From Gilliamella apis (GTDB lineage: Bacteria; Pseudomonadota; Gammaproteobacteria; Enterobacterales; Orbaceae), in NCBI RefSeq assembly GCF_030758615.1, contig NZ_CP132381.1, positions 2,356,001 through 2,420,000 of the forward strand: DNA of 64,000 nucleotides. The letters run 5' to 3'. Shown in pieces: positions 30,024 to 40,226 of the stretch (position 1 is its first letter; each line of letters opens with the position of its first letter). Both the position numbers and the translations under genes were made by a program. A model generated the notes under the pieces. It did not search any database, was not told where the DNA came from, and saw only the letters and a list, made by a program, of their open reading frames with translations.

Positions 30024-30764
30024 TTATAGAAATTGATTTAGTTCAGCTTTTGCTTTAGCTAATTGCTCAATAAATGCCGAATTAGTATGTAATTGTGCAA
30101 CTACTGCCGCCGCCATGACTCTTGCAGCATCAACGTCACTTTGCCAATGATAACCACAAATAACTCGGCTTTCACCAACTTCGTAACCTCGTTTTAAAAT
30201 TTCATTTTGCCGTTCTGGATGTATTTCAGCTAAAACTAAGGCTATAGCGAATCCCATTGTAGTATGTCCGGAAGGATATGAGCCATTAGTCGATAATGTT
30301 TTTTCGTCTTCTGGTCGACAAGTGGCTTCATTAAAGAATGAGAATGGTCTAATGCGGTTGTAATACTGTTTAGCCGATCGAGTAGCAAGATCACCAGCAT
30401 CTTCTTTCATTGTGGTAATAAGTTTATAAATCTCAGGCGAGGTATCAATTGAAATATCATATCCAAAAGCGGCTGAAAACTGTTTAGTAACATTATTTTT
30501 ACTCGAATCAGCATCAAGATAAGCTTGTTTACCTCGCTCAGTATTTCTCATAGATTTTCCCCAATCATACATTGCTTTATCTCTTAAAAAATCAACGCTA
30601 TTAAATGCAGGCGGTGATGGTAGCAAATGTAAACTATCTGGTGCTTGTTCTTGGGTAAGATAAAAATCATTCGGATTCGTGGTTACATCTTTAACGTCAA
30701 TGGCATAGACACTAAAACAAAATAAAATAGATACTACTAATAAATATAAAAAATTTTTACGCAT
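30024..30764 (-). CDS. Class A non-specific acid phosphatase, periplasmic
   Basis: PAP2-superfamily phosphatase (PhoN/PhoC type) that releases phosphate from organic esters. The signal peptide MRKNFLYLLVVSILFCFSVYA precedes the mature chain. The class A motif is complete: KQYYNRIRP (KX6RP), PSGH in GSYPSGHTTMGF, and SRVICGYHWQSD (SRX5HX3D). Length 246 aa. Convergent with mrp. The substrate is not predictable. Confidence 0.94.
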   Translation of the reverse strand: MRKNFLYLLVVSILFCFSVYAIDVKDVTTNPNDFYLTQEQAPDSLHLLPSPPAFNSVDFLRDKAMYDWGKSMRNTERGKQAYLDADSSKNNVTKQFSAAFGYDISIDTSPEIYKLITTMKEDAGDLATRSAKQYYNRIRPFSFFNEATCRPEDEKTLSTNGSYPSGHTTMGFAIALVLAEIHPERQNEILKRGYEVGESRVICGYHWQSDVDAARVMAAAVVAQLHTNSAFIEQLAKAKAELNQFL

Positions 30765-31032
30765 AGATATCTCCTAAGTACTATTTTAATTAGTGATGAC
30801 AACGCAACTTAATAGAACAAATAAAGAAACAACAAGTTTTATATATAATGAGATTAGCAATAATTATTATAAATACAGCACTGTTTGATAATAAAACAGT
30901 AAACATTAGTTAGCAAAAATATTTTTATGAAGAACAGCACATTACTATTTATTACTTAAGATTTTTGATAACCGAATAATTTATGGCGATGGATAAACAT
31001 ATTGTATAATATCCCGACTATGAATATCGCTA

Positions 31033-31374
31033 TTAAGAGATAATTTTATCCTTGAACATAAAAAATACTGCTCCGAGCAAACATAAACCCGCCCAAATAT
31101 AATCGGTTTTAAATGATTCTTTTAGAATGTAAACTGAAAAGGGAATAAATACAGACAAACTAATCACTTCTTGAAGTATCTTTAATTGCCCGGCACTGGC
31201 GACTTGAAAGCCAATCCGATTTGCAGGGACTTGTAGTAAATATTCAAACAGTGCAAAACCCCAACTGATAAATACGGCGACAATCCAAACTTGATTATGC
31301 AAAAACCGTAAATGACCGTACCAAGCAAAAGTCATAAAAATATTACAACAGGCTAGTAGACAAACTGTGATCAA
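31033..31374 (-). CDS. DUF486 family small membrane protein
   Basis: Four-helix inner-membrane protein related to the drug/metabolite transporter fold; function unknown. The family motifs NIFMTFAWYGHL, FEYLLQVPANRIG and LKILQEVISLSVF are clear. The 113-aa frame begins at TTG (complement of 31372-31374), with only a weak ribosome binding site. The frame continues eight codons upstream without an ATG, so the start is uncertain. Confidence 0.8.
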   Translation of the reverse strand: MITVCLLACCNIFMTFAWYGHLRFLHNQVWIVAVFISWGFALFEYLLQVPANRIGFQVASAGQLKILQEVISLSVFIPFSVYILKESFKTDYIWAGLCLLGAVFFMFKDKIIS

Positions 31375-31583
31375 AAGTTGATTCTTGATATTTAATCGAA
31401 CGATTCATTGTAGGTGGCGATATTATATACCTTTATATTTTTTAATGTAGAAAAACAGCTTACTGATTAAACAAAAAAATAACTAATTTAATCTGATGAT
31501 TTATTTGCCATCGTTGTTTAATAGTCAATAATATTCAGCTATAATCAGCTTATTGAATCTCAATCCCTTCTATAACATTAATC

Positions 31584-32747
31584 ATGAATAATGCTAATAA
31601 ACGGTCTCGAATCTGGTCGTCGATTCTCTGCCTTGCCCTTGCTGCGTTTATATTCAATACCACAGAGTTTGTACCAGTTGGATTACTGCCGAATATTGCT
31701 GAAAGTTTTTCGATGGATGTTGCGCATGCCGGGCTATTATTAACTATTTATGCTTGGGCTGTATCGTTATTATCTTTACCTTTAACGGTATTAACCGCAA
31801 AAATGGAACGCCGTAAACTACTTATATTTCTATTTTGTTTATTTATTGGTAGTCACATCTTGGCTGGCTTTGCTTGGAGTTTTTATAGTTTAATGGTTGC
31901 TAGAATCGGCATTGCTTGCGCCCATGCTGTATTTTGGGCAATTACCACGCCTTTAGCGGTTCGATTAGCACCCAATGGTAAAAAAGCTAAAGCGATGGGC
32001 TTTATTGTAGTTGGCACCTCAATGGCAACAGTATTAGGGATTCCTATTGGAACAATGATCGGCCAATTAGTTGGCTGGCGAGTCACATTTTTATGTATCG
32101 GGTTTATCGCATTTTGTGTAATGGCTTCATTACTTTATTTATTACCAGCTGTTCCTAGTATGAACACAATTTCACTAAAAGCCATTCCTAAAGTACTTAA
32201 ACGACCTGTATTACTAAACATTTATTTGTTAACTGCTATTATTATTACCGGCCATTTTACCGCTTATACTTATATAACCCCATTTATGCTTAATGTTGGT
32301 GGCTTTAGCGAACAAATTGTCGTGAGCTTATTATTAGCTGTCGGTTTTTCAGGCATGATAGGTAGTTTAATTTTTGCTAAATATGCTGAACCTCACCCAA
32401 CCGCCATCTTAGTCATGCCGGTGATATTATTAATTATCTGTTTATTATCGCTTTATGTTTGTTCTTTTAGTCTCATAACCGCAATACTACAAGGTATGGT
32501 TTGGGGGCTTGCGATTACTATTATTGGTATGGTGATGCAGAGTAAAGTTATCGATGCTGCACCTGATGCTGCCGATATTGCGACCTCAGTTTATTCGGGT
32601 ATTTATAATATCGGTATAGGTGGTGGCGCCTTTGTCGGTAGCCAAGTGCTAGTTTACTTATCAACCAATTATATTGGCTTTGTTGGCGCTATTTTTGTGA
32701 TTATTGCCTTAATACTTTTTTACTTTTTATCAAGAAAAACTTGGTAG
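31584..32747 (+). CDS. sotB: Sugar efflux transporter SotB (major facilitator)
   Basis: Drug:H+ antiporter-1 type MFS exporter of arabinose-like sugars. The N-terminal block AAFIFNTTEFVPVGLLPNIA is the SotB/YdeA signature, followed by ERRKLLIFLFCLFI and VFWAITTPLAVRLAP. Twelve hydrophobic segments are expected from 387 aa. Divergent from the DUF486 gene and convergent with uup. Confidence 0.9.
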   Translation: MNNANKRSRIWSSILCLALAAFIFNTTEFVPVGLLPNIAESFSMDVAHAGLLLTIYAWAVSLLSLPLTVLTAKMERRKLLIFLFCLFIGSHILAGFAWSFYSLMVARIGIACAHAVFWAITTPLAVRLAPNGKKAKAMGFIVVGTSMATVLGIPIGTMIGQLVGWRVTFLCIGFIAFCVMASLLYLLPAVPSMNTISLKAIPKVLKRPVLLNIYLLTAIIITGHFTAYTYITPFMLNVGGFSEQIVVSLLLAVGFSGMIGSLIFAKYAEPHPTAILVMPVILLIICLLSLYVCSFSLITAILQGMVWGLAITIIGMVMQSKVIDAAPDAADIATSVYSGIYNIGIGGGAFVGSQVLVYLSTNYIGFVGAIFVIIALILFYFLSRKTW

Positions 32748-32752
32748 TCATG

Positions 32753-32779
32753 AATAAGCGCTCACATTGAGCGCTTATT
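32753..32779. terminator. Bidirectional terminator between sotB and uup
   Basis: 12-bp perfect inverted repeat AATAAGCGCTCA/complement, loop CAT, lying between convergent genes and overlapping the uup stop codon. Confidence 0.75.
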
Positions 32780-34709
32780 GAGTTAATGCTTCTAACTGTT
32801 CCCAACGTTCAAATACCACTTCAAGCTCGGCTTCTTTATCGGCTAAAGATTGCAATATTGGGCTCGTTACTTCATGAGGTTGATTGAAAAAGTCACTATG
32901 ACCAATTTGTGCTTGAAGATCCGCAATAGCTGTTTCTAATTCCTCGATTTTATTAGGTAACTGGGCGAGTTCTCGTTGTTCGTTATAGCTTAATTTAACC
33001 TTCTTTTTAGCCGCTTGCTCTGGCGTTTGGTTTGAGCTATTGGTTTTGTTGATGTCACTTTTAGTTGACTCATTGCTCTTACTACTGGTGACTTGAGTAC
33101 TCACAGGTTTAGCTTGCTGTTGTTGCTGTAATGCATCTGTATAACCACCAGCATAAATACCAATTCGTCCTTGTTCTTCAAAAAACCAACACTGAGTAAC
33201 CACGTTATCGACAAATTGTCTATCATGGCTAACTAATAAAACCGTTCCTTGATAATCATTCACAAGTTCTTCTAATAGCTCTAAAGTTTCAATATCAAGG
33301 TCATTAGTTGGTTCATCAAGCACCAATAAATTACTTGGTTTTAAAAATAATTTTGCTAATAGTAAACGATTTCGTTCACCACCCGAGAGTGCTCTAACCG
33401 GTGTTCTAGCTCGTTTTGGTGGAAATAGGAAATCTTGTAAATAGCCAAGCACATGTCTTGAGCGACCATTTACCATCACCTCTTGCTTACCTTCTGCAAG
33501 GTTATCCATAACGGTTTTTTCTGGATCAAGTTCTAATCGATACTGATCAAAATAAGCCACTTCAAGTTTGGTTCCGCAATGAACACTTCCTGAGGTCGGT
33601 GCTAAACTACCTAGCATCAGTTTTAATAATGTGGTTTTACCAATACCATTGGGGCCTATTAGAGCAATTTTATCACCACGTAACACTTGTACCGTGAAGT
33701 CCTTAACTAACACTTTATCATCGATTTGATAACTGACATTATCTAGCTCAAAGACAATTTTACCTGAACGCAGTGCTTCCTCGATCTGCATTTTCGCATT
33801 GCCCATGACTTGACGACGCTGTGAATATTCTTGTCTCATCGCTTTTAATGCTCTCACTCTACCCTCATTACGAGTTCGACGAGCTTTAATACCTTGACGG
33901 ATCCAGACTTCTTCTTGTGCTAACTTCTTATCAAATTCGGCATTTTGTAACTCTTCAACACGCAGCGCTTCTTCTTTACCTAGCAAATAACTGTCATAAT
34001 CACCGCCCCAAGAAGCAACCTTACCACGGTCTAAATCAATAATCCGAGTCGCCATTTGCCGAATAAAGGATCGGTCATGCGATATAAAAACAATACTGCC
34101 ATTAAAGCTTTTTAAAAACTCTTCCAGCCATCTAATGGTATCGATATCTAAATGGTTAGTTGGTTCATCCAATAATAATACTGATGGTTGGCAAACTAGT
34201 GCCTTTGCTAATGCCGCTTTACGCAACCAACCACCCGATAACGAAGACAATAATGCCTCACCATCTAACGATAATGAGGAAATGACATTACGAATACGAT
34301 TATCCAATTGCCAACCATTTTGATGATCTAGCTGTTCTTGCATTTTAGCTAATTTAGATAGATTACCCTCACTTGGATCAGTTTCAACTAAGTGTGACAA
34401 TGCATAGTAATCTTTTAATAATTGCGCTTGTTCTTTTAAACCTTCCGCAACAAAATCAAAAACATTTCCTTGAATATCTCGAGGGGGATCTTGCTGCAAT
34501 CGAGAGACAATAACGTTGTTTTCATAAACAATTTGTCCTTCATCGAGCGGTACTTCTTTATTCAGCACTTTTAGCAAAGTTGATTTACCGGCACCGTTAC
34601 GACCAACAAGACAGACGCGCTCGTTAGTTTCTATCGACATATCAATATGATCAAGAAGTGGAGCATCACTAAATGATAAATAGGCATTGGTAAGATTAAT
34701 TAATGACAT
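32775..34709 (-). CDS. uup: ABC-F ATPase Uup
   Basis: Soluble ABC-F protein linked to ribosome function and precise transposon excision. Two ABC domains: Walker A GRNGAGKST and GPNGIGKTT, signature LSGGWLRKAALA and LSGGERNRLLLA, and DEPTNHLD/DEPTNDLD. A C-terminal coiled coil (about 560-644) with a Ser/Gln-rich linker is the Uup-specific DNA-binding region. Length 644 aa. Confidence 0.95.
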   Translation of the reverse strand: MSLINLTNAYLSFSDAPLLDHIDMSIETNERVCLVGRNGAGKSTLLKVLNKEVPLDEGQIVYENNVIVSRLQQDPPRDIQGNVFDFVAEGLKEQAQLLKDYYALSHLVETDPSEGNLSKLAKMQEQLDHQNGWQLDNRIRNVISSLSLDGEALLSSLSGGWLRKAALAKALVCQPSVLLLDEPTNHLDIDTIRWLEEFLKSFNGSIVFISHDRSFIRQMATRIIDLDRGKVASWGGDYDSYLLGKEEALRVEELQNAEFDKKLAQEEVWIRQGIKARRTRNEGRVRALKAMRQEYSQRRQVMGNAKMQIEEALRSGKIVFELDNVSYQIDDKVLVKDFTVQVLRGDKIALIGPNGIGKTTLLKLMLGSLAPTSGSVHCGTKLEVAYFDQYRLELDPEKTVMDNLAEGKQEVMVNGRSRHVLGYLQDFLFPPKRARTPVRALSGGERNRLLLAKLFLKPSNLLVLDEPTNDLDIETLELLEELVNDYQGTVLLVSHDRQFVDNVVTQCWFFEEQGRIGIYAGGYTDALQQQQQAKPVSTQVTSSKSNESTKSDINKTNSSNQTPEQAAKKKVKLSYNEQRELAQLPNKIEELETAIADLQAQIGHSDFFNQPHEVTSPILQSLADKEAELEVVFERWEQLEALTQ

Positions 34710-34908
34710 ATTTGTGGTTTTTATTTGGATATTAAATAATAAGGCGGTATTCTATCATAAAGTTGCGGTAGGCAACCAAAATCAATTATCAAAGATACAA
34801 TTAACAGCTCTTAAAACGTGAGCATTCCAATTCTCTTCTAAAAAAATGAATACTGTTATAATTATTAATAATTGAATATATTAATAATATTTCGGTATGG
34901 AGGTGATT

Positions 34909-37080
34909 ATGAGTCATACTTGGACATTTCAACGTGTTGGTGGATTAGATCAAGTCGTATTAAAAAATGCCGATGACATTATCAATTTACCCAATTTAGA
35001 TCCTAAATTATGGGTTGCACTCAGTTGCCCAACCACAGGGCTAGATTTTGATCAAAGAACATTACAATTATTAGATTCAGATAACGATGGTCGCATTCGT
35101 ATTCCCGATATTTTAGAGGCAATTAATTGGCTTAAAGATAAAATAGTTTCTTTTGATAATATTGTTCAATCATCACAAACTTTATCATTATCGCAAATTG
35201 ATGATTCAAACGAACAAGGTAAAAAATTATTAATTACCGCCCATAGCATTTTAGCGAACTTAAATAAAAACCAAGCTGATTATTTAACGCAAGATGATGT
35301 GCAACAATCACTTAAAATTAATGCCAGCAAACTCTACAATGGTGATTTAATTTTTCCTCCTTCAGCCGAATTATCGCCAGAGCTGCAAAATTTTATTCAA
35401 GCAGCAATAAAAACAACTGGTGCGGAAAAAGATATGAGTGGTCAGGATGGAATTAATCTAGAGATTGCGCAAACTTTTGTTAAAAACTTAAAAAGTTGGC
35501 AAAAATGGCAAAACGATATCAGTAATACCCAAACACCTTTTGGCGAAAACCGCTCAGAAATATGGAAATTAGTTCAAGAATTAAAGCCAAAAATTGATGA
35601 CTACTTTTTGCGTGTTGAATTAGCACAATATGCACCTCAAGCACAAACGGCGTTAAATGTTGACGAGAAATATATTGTCCCATCCCAAAACGGATTACTT
35701 TCTGATGAAGCTTTATCTGAGCTACCTCTATCTAAAATAGATACCAATAACACATTAGATCTGGTTAATGGCCTTAATCCACTGTGGAAAACTAAAATCA
35801 TTCGATTTAGAGATTTAATCGCTTCACACTTAGCCGATCCCAAACAACTAACTGCACAAGAATGGCAAGATATTCAGGCAGATCTTAATGCTTACACAAC
35901 ACTAATCAGTTCTAAACCTGAGATGCAACAATTAAGTGTAACAACTAAACCAACCGCTAGCATTGAGGATCTTACTGGCAATCAAATTGCTAATTTAGTT
36001 GATGATAATTTACTAAACGAATTTGAAAGCATGGTTGAACAGGATAACCAAACACCAATTTCAGCCTCAGATGTTTTTGTATTAGAAAAGCTAGTCTTAT
36101 TTCAAAAACATCTCTATCGTTTATTGATTAACTTTGCTTCGTTTGCTGAATTCTTTTCACTTGACCATTATGCGGCATTTCAATTAGGAAAACTTTATAT
36201 TGACGGTCGTTGTGCTACCCTCTGTGTTGCCGTAGATAATATAGCTAAACATTCAACTATGGCTAATTATTCTGAACTATGTTTATTATATTGTGAATGT
36301 ACAAGGCATGGTAAAAAGCAGACAATTGCTGCAGCAATTACCGCTGGACAAGGTGATTTATTAATGGAAGGCCGCAATGGCGTTTTTATTGATAATGAAG
36401 GCAATGATTGGGATGCAAGTGTTGTTAAGATGATTACTAAACCAATTAGTATCCAACAAGCTATTTGGGCACCTTATCAACGTATTGGCCGTTTAATTAC
36501 TGAACAAATTAATAAATGGGCAAGCAATAAAGATGCTGACATTGAGAAAACCAGTACACAAGCGGTACAAAATCCAGAAAGCAAATTTGATATTGGTAAA
36601 AGTGTTGGTATCTTTGCGGCTATTGGTTTAGCTGTTGGCGCCATTGGTACCGCTTTAGCGACTATTTTTCAAGCTATCTTTTCACTTACATGGTGGCAAT
36701 TCCCATTAGTAATTTTAGGTTTGTTCTTGATTATATCTGGACCATCAGTAATATTGGCTTGGTTAAAATTAAGAAGAAGAACACTTGGGCCACTACTTGA
36801 AGCTTCTGGTTGGGCGATAAATGGACAAGTTAAAATCAATTTACTGCTTGGTGGTCTGCTGACCAGTAAAGCCGAATTACCAGCCAACGCAAGACGTAAT
36901 TTAACTGACCCTTTAAAAAAACGTAATAAAAAAGCGCGAATACTATTTTGGTCAGCAATTTTACTAGGCATAGTAATCGTCGGTACGGCTTTTTGGTTTA
37001 AAAATGATATTGCCAATTATTTTAAACAGCAGCAACAGCTGTTAAGTCAGCAACAAAATAATACTACTGAAAAGCAATAG
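34909..37080 (+). CDS. EF-hand membrane protein of unknown function
   Basis: Not recognised. I place the start at the second ATG (34909), because GGAGGTG lies directly before it; the upstream ATG at 34897 overlaps that site. The 723-aa protein begins MSHTWTFQRVGG. An EF-hand-type calcium loop DSDNDGRIRIPD is at residues 56-67. A long soluble region follows, then three hydrophobic segments near 566-588, 598-618 and 678-696, and a Gln-rich tail. It stands alone between divergent uup and convergent glyA, with its own terminator. A calcium-responsive membrane role is only inferred from the loop. Confidence 0.8.
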   Translation: MSHTWTFQRVGGLDQVVLKNADDIINLPNLDPKLWVALSCPTTGLDFDQRTLQLLDSDNDGRIRIPDILEAINWLKDKIVSFDNIVQSSQTLSLSQIDDSNEQGKKLLITAHSILANLNKNQADYLTQDDVQQSLKINASKLYNGDLIFPPSAELSPELQNFIQAAIKTTGAEKDMSGQDGINLEIAQTFVKNLKSWQKWQNDISNTQTPFGENRSEIWKLVQELKPKIDDYFLRVELAQYAPQAQTALNVDEKYIVPSQNGLLSDEALSELPLSKIDTNNTLDLVNGLNPLWKTKIIRFRDLIASHLADPKQLTAQEWQDIQADLNAYTTLISSKPEMQQLSVTTKPTASIEDLTGNQIANLVDDNLLNEFESMVEQDNQTPISASDVFVLEKLVLFQKHLYRLLINFASFAEFFSLDHYAAFQLGKLYIDGRCATLCVAVDNIAKHSTMANYSELCLLYCECTRHGKKQTIAAAITAGQGDLLMEGRNGVFIDNEGNDWDASVVKMITKPISIQQAIWAPYQRIGRLITEQINKWASNKDADIEKTSTQAVQNPESKFDIGKSVGIFAAIGLAVGAIGTALATIFQAIFSLTWWQFPLVILGLFLIISGPSVILAWLKLRRRTLGPLLEASGWAINGQVKINLLLGGLLTSKAELPANARRNLTDPLKKRNKKARILFWSAILLGIVIVGTAFWFKNDIANYFKQQQQLLSQQQNNTTEKQ

Positions 37081-37107
37081 CAACTATTGAATTATACTTA
37101 ATAATTT

Positions 37108-37130
37108 TTCGCCGACATTACGTCGGCGAA
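37108..37130. terminator. Hairpin between EF-hand gene and glyA
   Basis: TTCGCCGAC/complement, nine pairs, loop ATTAC, between convergent genes. Confidence 0.7.
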
Positions 37131-37140
37131 TATTTTATGA

Positions 37141-38397
37141 TTAATGTTGATAAACAGGTAATCGTCGGCAAATCGCCAACACTTTTTGTTTAACCGCTTG
37201 AATAGCTTGTTCGTCATCAATGTTATCTAATACGTCACAAATCCAATTAGCTAATTCACGAGACTCTTCTTCGTTGAAACCACGACGAGTCACTGCAGGT
37301 GTACCAATCCGCACACCAGATGTTACAAATGGACTTTGCGGATCATTTGGCACACTATTTTTATTCACGGTAATATTAGCACTACCTAAAGCAGCATCAG
37401 CTTCTTTACCGGTGATATTTTTATCAACTAAATCTATTAAAAATAAGTGATTTTTTGTTTCACCAGATACGACTTTATAACCACGTTTGATGATCACATC
37501 AACCATCGCTTGGGCATTTTTCACAACTTGTTGTTGATATTCTTTATAAGCTGGCTCCATCGCCTCTTTTAAAGCAACTGCTTTTGCCGCTATCACATGC
37601 ATTAATGGACCACCTTGTGCACCTGGGAATACAGCAGAATTCAATTTTTTGTAAAGTTCTTCACTACCACCTTTGGCTAAAATAAGTCCACCACGTGGTC
37701 CGCCTAGTGTTTTATGCGTAGTTGTCGTCACAACATGAGCAAAAGGCACTGGATTTGGATAAACACCAGCCGCCACCAAACCAGCCACATGAGCCATATC
37801 AACAAACAAAAAGGCTCCTACACTATCAGCAATCTCACGCATGCGCTGCCAATCAACTACGCCAGAATAAGCAGAAAAACCACCTATAATCATTTTTGGC
37901 TTTGACTCTGAAGCAATTTTCGCTAATTGCTCATAATCAATATGTCCAGTTTCGTCGACGCCATAAGCAACCACATTATACAGCTTACCTGAAAAACTGA
38001 CTGGTGAACCATGCGTTAAATGCCCTCCTTGTGACAAGTTCATGCCTAGCACCGTATCACCCGGTTTTAACAATGCCATATAAACAGCAAAATTGGCTTG
38101 TGAGCCAGAATGCGGTTGAACGTTAGCATAATCAGCACCAAATAGTTCTTTAGCACGATCAATAGCTAACTGCTCAACAATATCAACATATTCACAACCG
38201 CCATAGTAGCGCCTACCAGGATAGCCTTCAGCATATTTATTGGTTAGTTGAGTACCTTGTGCTTGCATCACTCTTGGACTTGTATAGTTTTCCGATGCAA
38301 TAAGTTCTAAGTGATCTTCTTGGCGTTGTTCTTCGCCTTTAATGGCATCCCATAGCTCTTGATCATAATCGGCAATTGTCATTTGTTTAGTAAACAT
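37141..38397 (-). CDS. glyA: Serine hydroxymethyltransferase
   Basis: PLP enzyme that converts serine and tetrahydrofolate to glycine and 5,10-methylene-THF. The PLP lysine is in [13 protein letters not shown], near residue 229. [17 protein letters not shown] is the conserved N-terminal region. Length 418 aa, near E. coli's 417. The upstream gap has no obvious PurR or MetR site. Confidence 0.98.
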   Translation of the reverse strand: MFTKQMTIADYDQELWDAIKGEEQRQEDHLELIASENYTSPRVMQAQGTQLTNKYAEGYPGRRYYGGCEYVDIVEQLAIDRAKELFGADYANVQPHSGSQANFAVYMALLKPGDTVLGMNLSQGGHLTHGSPVSFSGKLYNVVAYGVDETGHIDYEQLAKIASESKPKMIIGGFSAYSGVVDWQRMREIADSVGAFLFVDMAHVAGLVAAGVYPNPVPFAHVVTTTTHKTLGGPRGGLILAKGGSEELYKKLNSAVFPGAQGGPLMHVIAAKAVALKEAMEPAYKEYQQQVVKNAQAMVDVIIKRGYKVVSGETKNHLFLIDLVDKNITGKEADAALGSANITVNKNSVPNDPQSPFVTSGVRIGTPAVTRRGFNEEESRELANWICDVLDNIDDEQAIQAVKQKVLAICRRLPVYQH

Positions 38398-38592
38398 ATT
38401 GGCTCCTTGTAGGCAATTACATCAACGTAACGACTTGTTACTGTATTTAATTAGCACAAAAAAACATCATGGGTTACTATCCTTACTTAATCGACCTTTA
38501 ATTTCAATCTTTTTTTGAAGTTATAAATAATATTTATAGATAGTTAGAATAATAATTAAAATGCTTTACAGCACAATATCATTTAGCCTACT

Positions 38593-38617
38593 AAAAACCC
38601 CTTTCCTCAAAATTTTT
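38593..38617 (+). repeat. Dispersed motif, copy 3
   Basis: AAAAACCCCTTTCCTCAAAA then T-run, between glyA and the radical SAM gene. Confidence 0.7.
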
Positions 38618-38679
38618 AAAACCATTATCATTGATAAATTATCTAGTTTGATAATGCAAACAATCTATTAGAGAATAAT

Positions 38680-38698
38680 AATCTTATTAATCATTATC
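38680..38698. promoter_or_regulatory. Fur-box-like sequence upstream of the YhcC-type gene
   Basis: The right half AATCATTATC is exact and 14 of 19 positions match the E. coli Fur consensus. It is 69 bp upstream of the radical SAM gene. Chance match is possible in AT-rich DNA. Confidence 0.3.
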
Positions 38699-38767
38699 AC
38701 TAGCTCAATTGCAATTGAGTATCTGGAATATCTTGGTAGAATAAGCAAAAATTTTATTTGGTATAGC

Positions 38768-39694
38768 ATGCAACTTCATTTAGTCGTTAATACATTTGGT
38801 TCCGATTTACAACGTCGCTATGGTGAAAAAATCTATAAGCTCACTTTACACGGTGGTTTTAGCTGTCCCAATCGTGATGGTACCATTGGGCAAGGTGGGT
38901 GTACCTTTTGCAATGTAGCGTCAATCATTGATGAGTCTATACAGGTGAAATCAATTTCACAGCAGCTTATGTCGCAAGCGCAACAGATGAAAAAATCGAA
39001 ACGGTACCTTGCTTATTTTCAGGCTTATACTAGTACCTATGCTGAAGTTGAAATTCTTAAGAATATGTATGAAGAAGCGCTGAATAGTGCAGATATTGTC
39101 GGGCTTTGCGTCGGCACACGACCAGATTGTGTCCCCGATGAAGCTCTTGATTTGCTGGCACATTACCAATCTAGCGGTTATGAAGTTTGGTTAGAACTCG
39201 GGTTACAGACCGCACATGACAACACATTACACCATATTAATAGAGGTCATACTTTTGCGGATTATCACCAAACGGTACAAAAAGCACGGCAATTAGGCAT
39301 TAAAGTATGTTCTCACCTTATTATTGGCTTACCCAAAGAGAATAAATCTGACAATCTCATCACTTTAAACAAAGTCTTAGACAGTGGCGTTGATGGTTTA
39401 AAAATTCATCCTTTACATATTGTTGAAGGCAGTATTATGGCCAAAGCATGGCGAGCTGGGCGGATCAATGTGTTATCTCTTGAAGATTATGTCGATATTG
39501 CCGGTGATATTATTCGACAAACACCAGCCAATATTTTATATCATCGGATTTCAGCCAATGCCAGAAAACCAACCTTACTGGCCCCTGATTGGTGTGAAAA
39601 CCATTGGCAATCAATGAATGCAGTTGATCATAATTTACGACAGTTTGGTGCACAAGGTAGTGCTATTGGTGATATTTACTCTTTCAAACAATAA
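38768..39694 (+). CDS. yhcC: Radical SAM protein, YhcC family
   Basis: 4Fe-4S radical-SAM enzyme. The cluster cysteines are in SCPNRDGTIGQGGCTFC (C-X12-C-X2-C). GTRPDCVPDEALDLL and LELGLQTAHDNTLHHINRGH match the YhcC/TIGR01212 family. Length 308 aa. The reaction is unknown. Flanked on both sides by copies of the dispersed motif. Confidence 0.88.
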   Translation: MQLHLVVNTFGSDLQRRYGEKIYKLTLHGGFSCPNRDGTIGQGGCTFCNVASIIDESIQVKSISQQLMSQAQQMKKSKRYLAYFQAYTSTYAEVEILKNMYEEALNSADIVGLCVGTRPDCVPDEALDLLAHYQSSGYEVWLELGLQTAHDNTLHHINRGHTFADYHQTVQKARQLGIKVCSHLIIGLPKENKSDNLITLNKVLDSGVDGLKIHPLHIVEGSIMAKAWRAGRINVLSLEDYVDIAGDIIRQTPANILYHRISANARKPTLLAPDWCENHWQSMNAVDHNLRQFGAQGSAIGDIYSFKQ

Positions 39695-39711
39695 AATACC
39701 ATCAACATGAC

Positions 39712-39737
39712 AAAAATTTTGAGGAAAGCCTATTTTT
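39712..39737 (-). repeat. Dispersed motif, inverted copy 4
   Basis: AAAAATTTTGAGGAAAGCC is the complement of the shared TTTCCTCAAAATTTTT core. Starts 17 bp after the yhcC stop. Confidence 0.65.
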
Positions 39738-39797
39738 AGTCCTTATAATTGCGATAACAATTACATTTGTTAACTAAATTATATAAATTTCCGCTTC

Positions 39798-39822
39798 AAA
39801 AACCCCTTTCCTCAAATTTTTT
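39798..39822 (+). repeat. Dispersed motif, copy 5
   Basis: AAAAACCCCTTTCCTCAAA then T-run, in direct orientation. Confidence 0.7.
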
Positions 39823-40226
39823 AGCCGACATATTTACTCGTTAAATATTGAACTTATAAATTCATCAGAATACGTTTTGAAAATAAAATCAGCAAAATAC
39901 TATAGTCAATTTACTTTTACTATTATGGCTAACTTTAACCTACCTACTACTAATAACATCCGTTCAAAATAAAAGCTTTAATTTTTATCGATTACTATTA
40001 GATAGCAAAGATGCTAATCAAAAATAATAATTTAAAATATAACTATATATTAGGAATAATCGGCTATTTAATCTAGTGTTTTTTCGTTTCGTTGCTGTTA
40101 AAACAATAGGTTTATTGTATATTGCTACATAGAAATATGTTTGAAATAATTATTAACATGCGCGTATTTTTGTACCTTTGTTAACAACAAGTATATAATG
40201 ATGTTTTATCATTTGAGATAATCTGC

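Larger units (their letters stand above)
38398..38767. other. 370-bp glyA/yhcC intergenic region
   Basis: Divergent promoters expected. Contains dispersed motif copy 3 (38593-38617) and a Fur-box-like sequence (38680-38698). No gene seen. Confidence 0.5.
39695..40226. other. 532-bp intergenic region before the LPS-core genes
   Basis: Contains two copies of the dispersed motif in opposite orientation (39712-39737 and 39798-39822), then AT-rich DNA. The promoter of waaG should lie near 40140-40200. No gene or RNA seen. Confidence 0.5.

Noticed and set aside
34897..34908. Upstream ATG for the EF-hand protein
   Set aside because: The ATG itself overlaps the GGAGGT ribosome binding site that serves the ATG at 34909.
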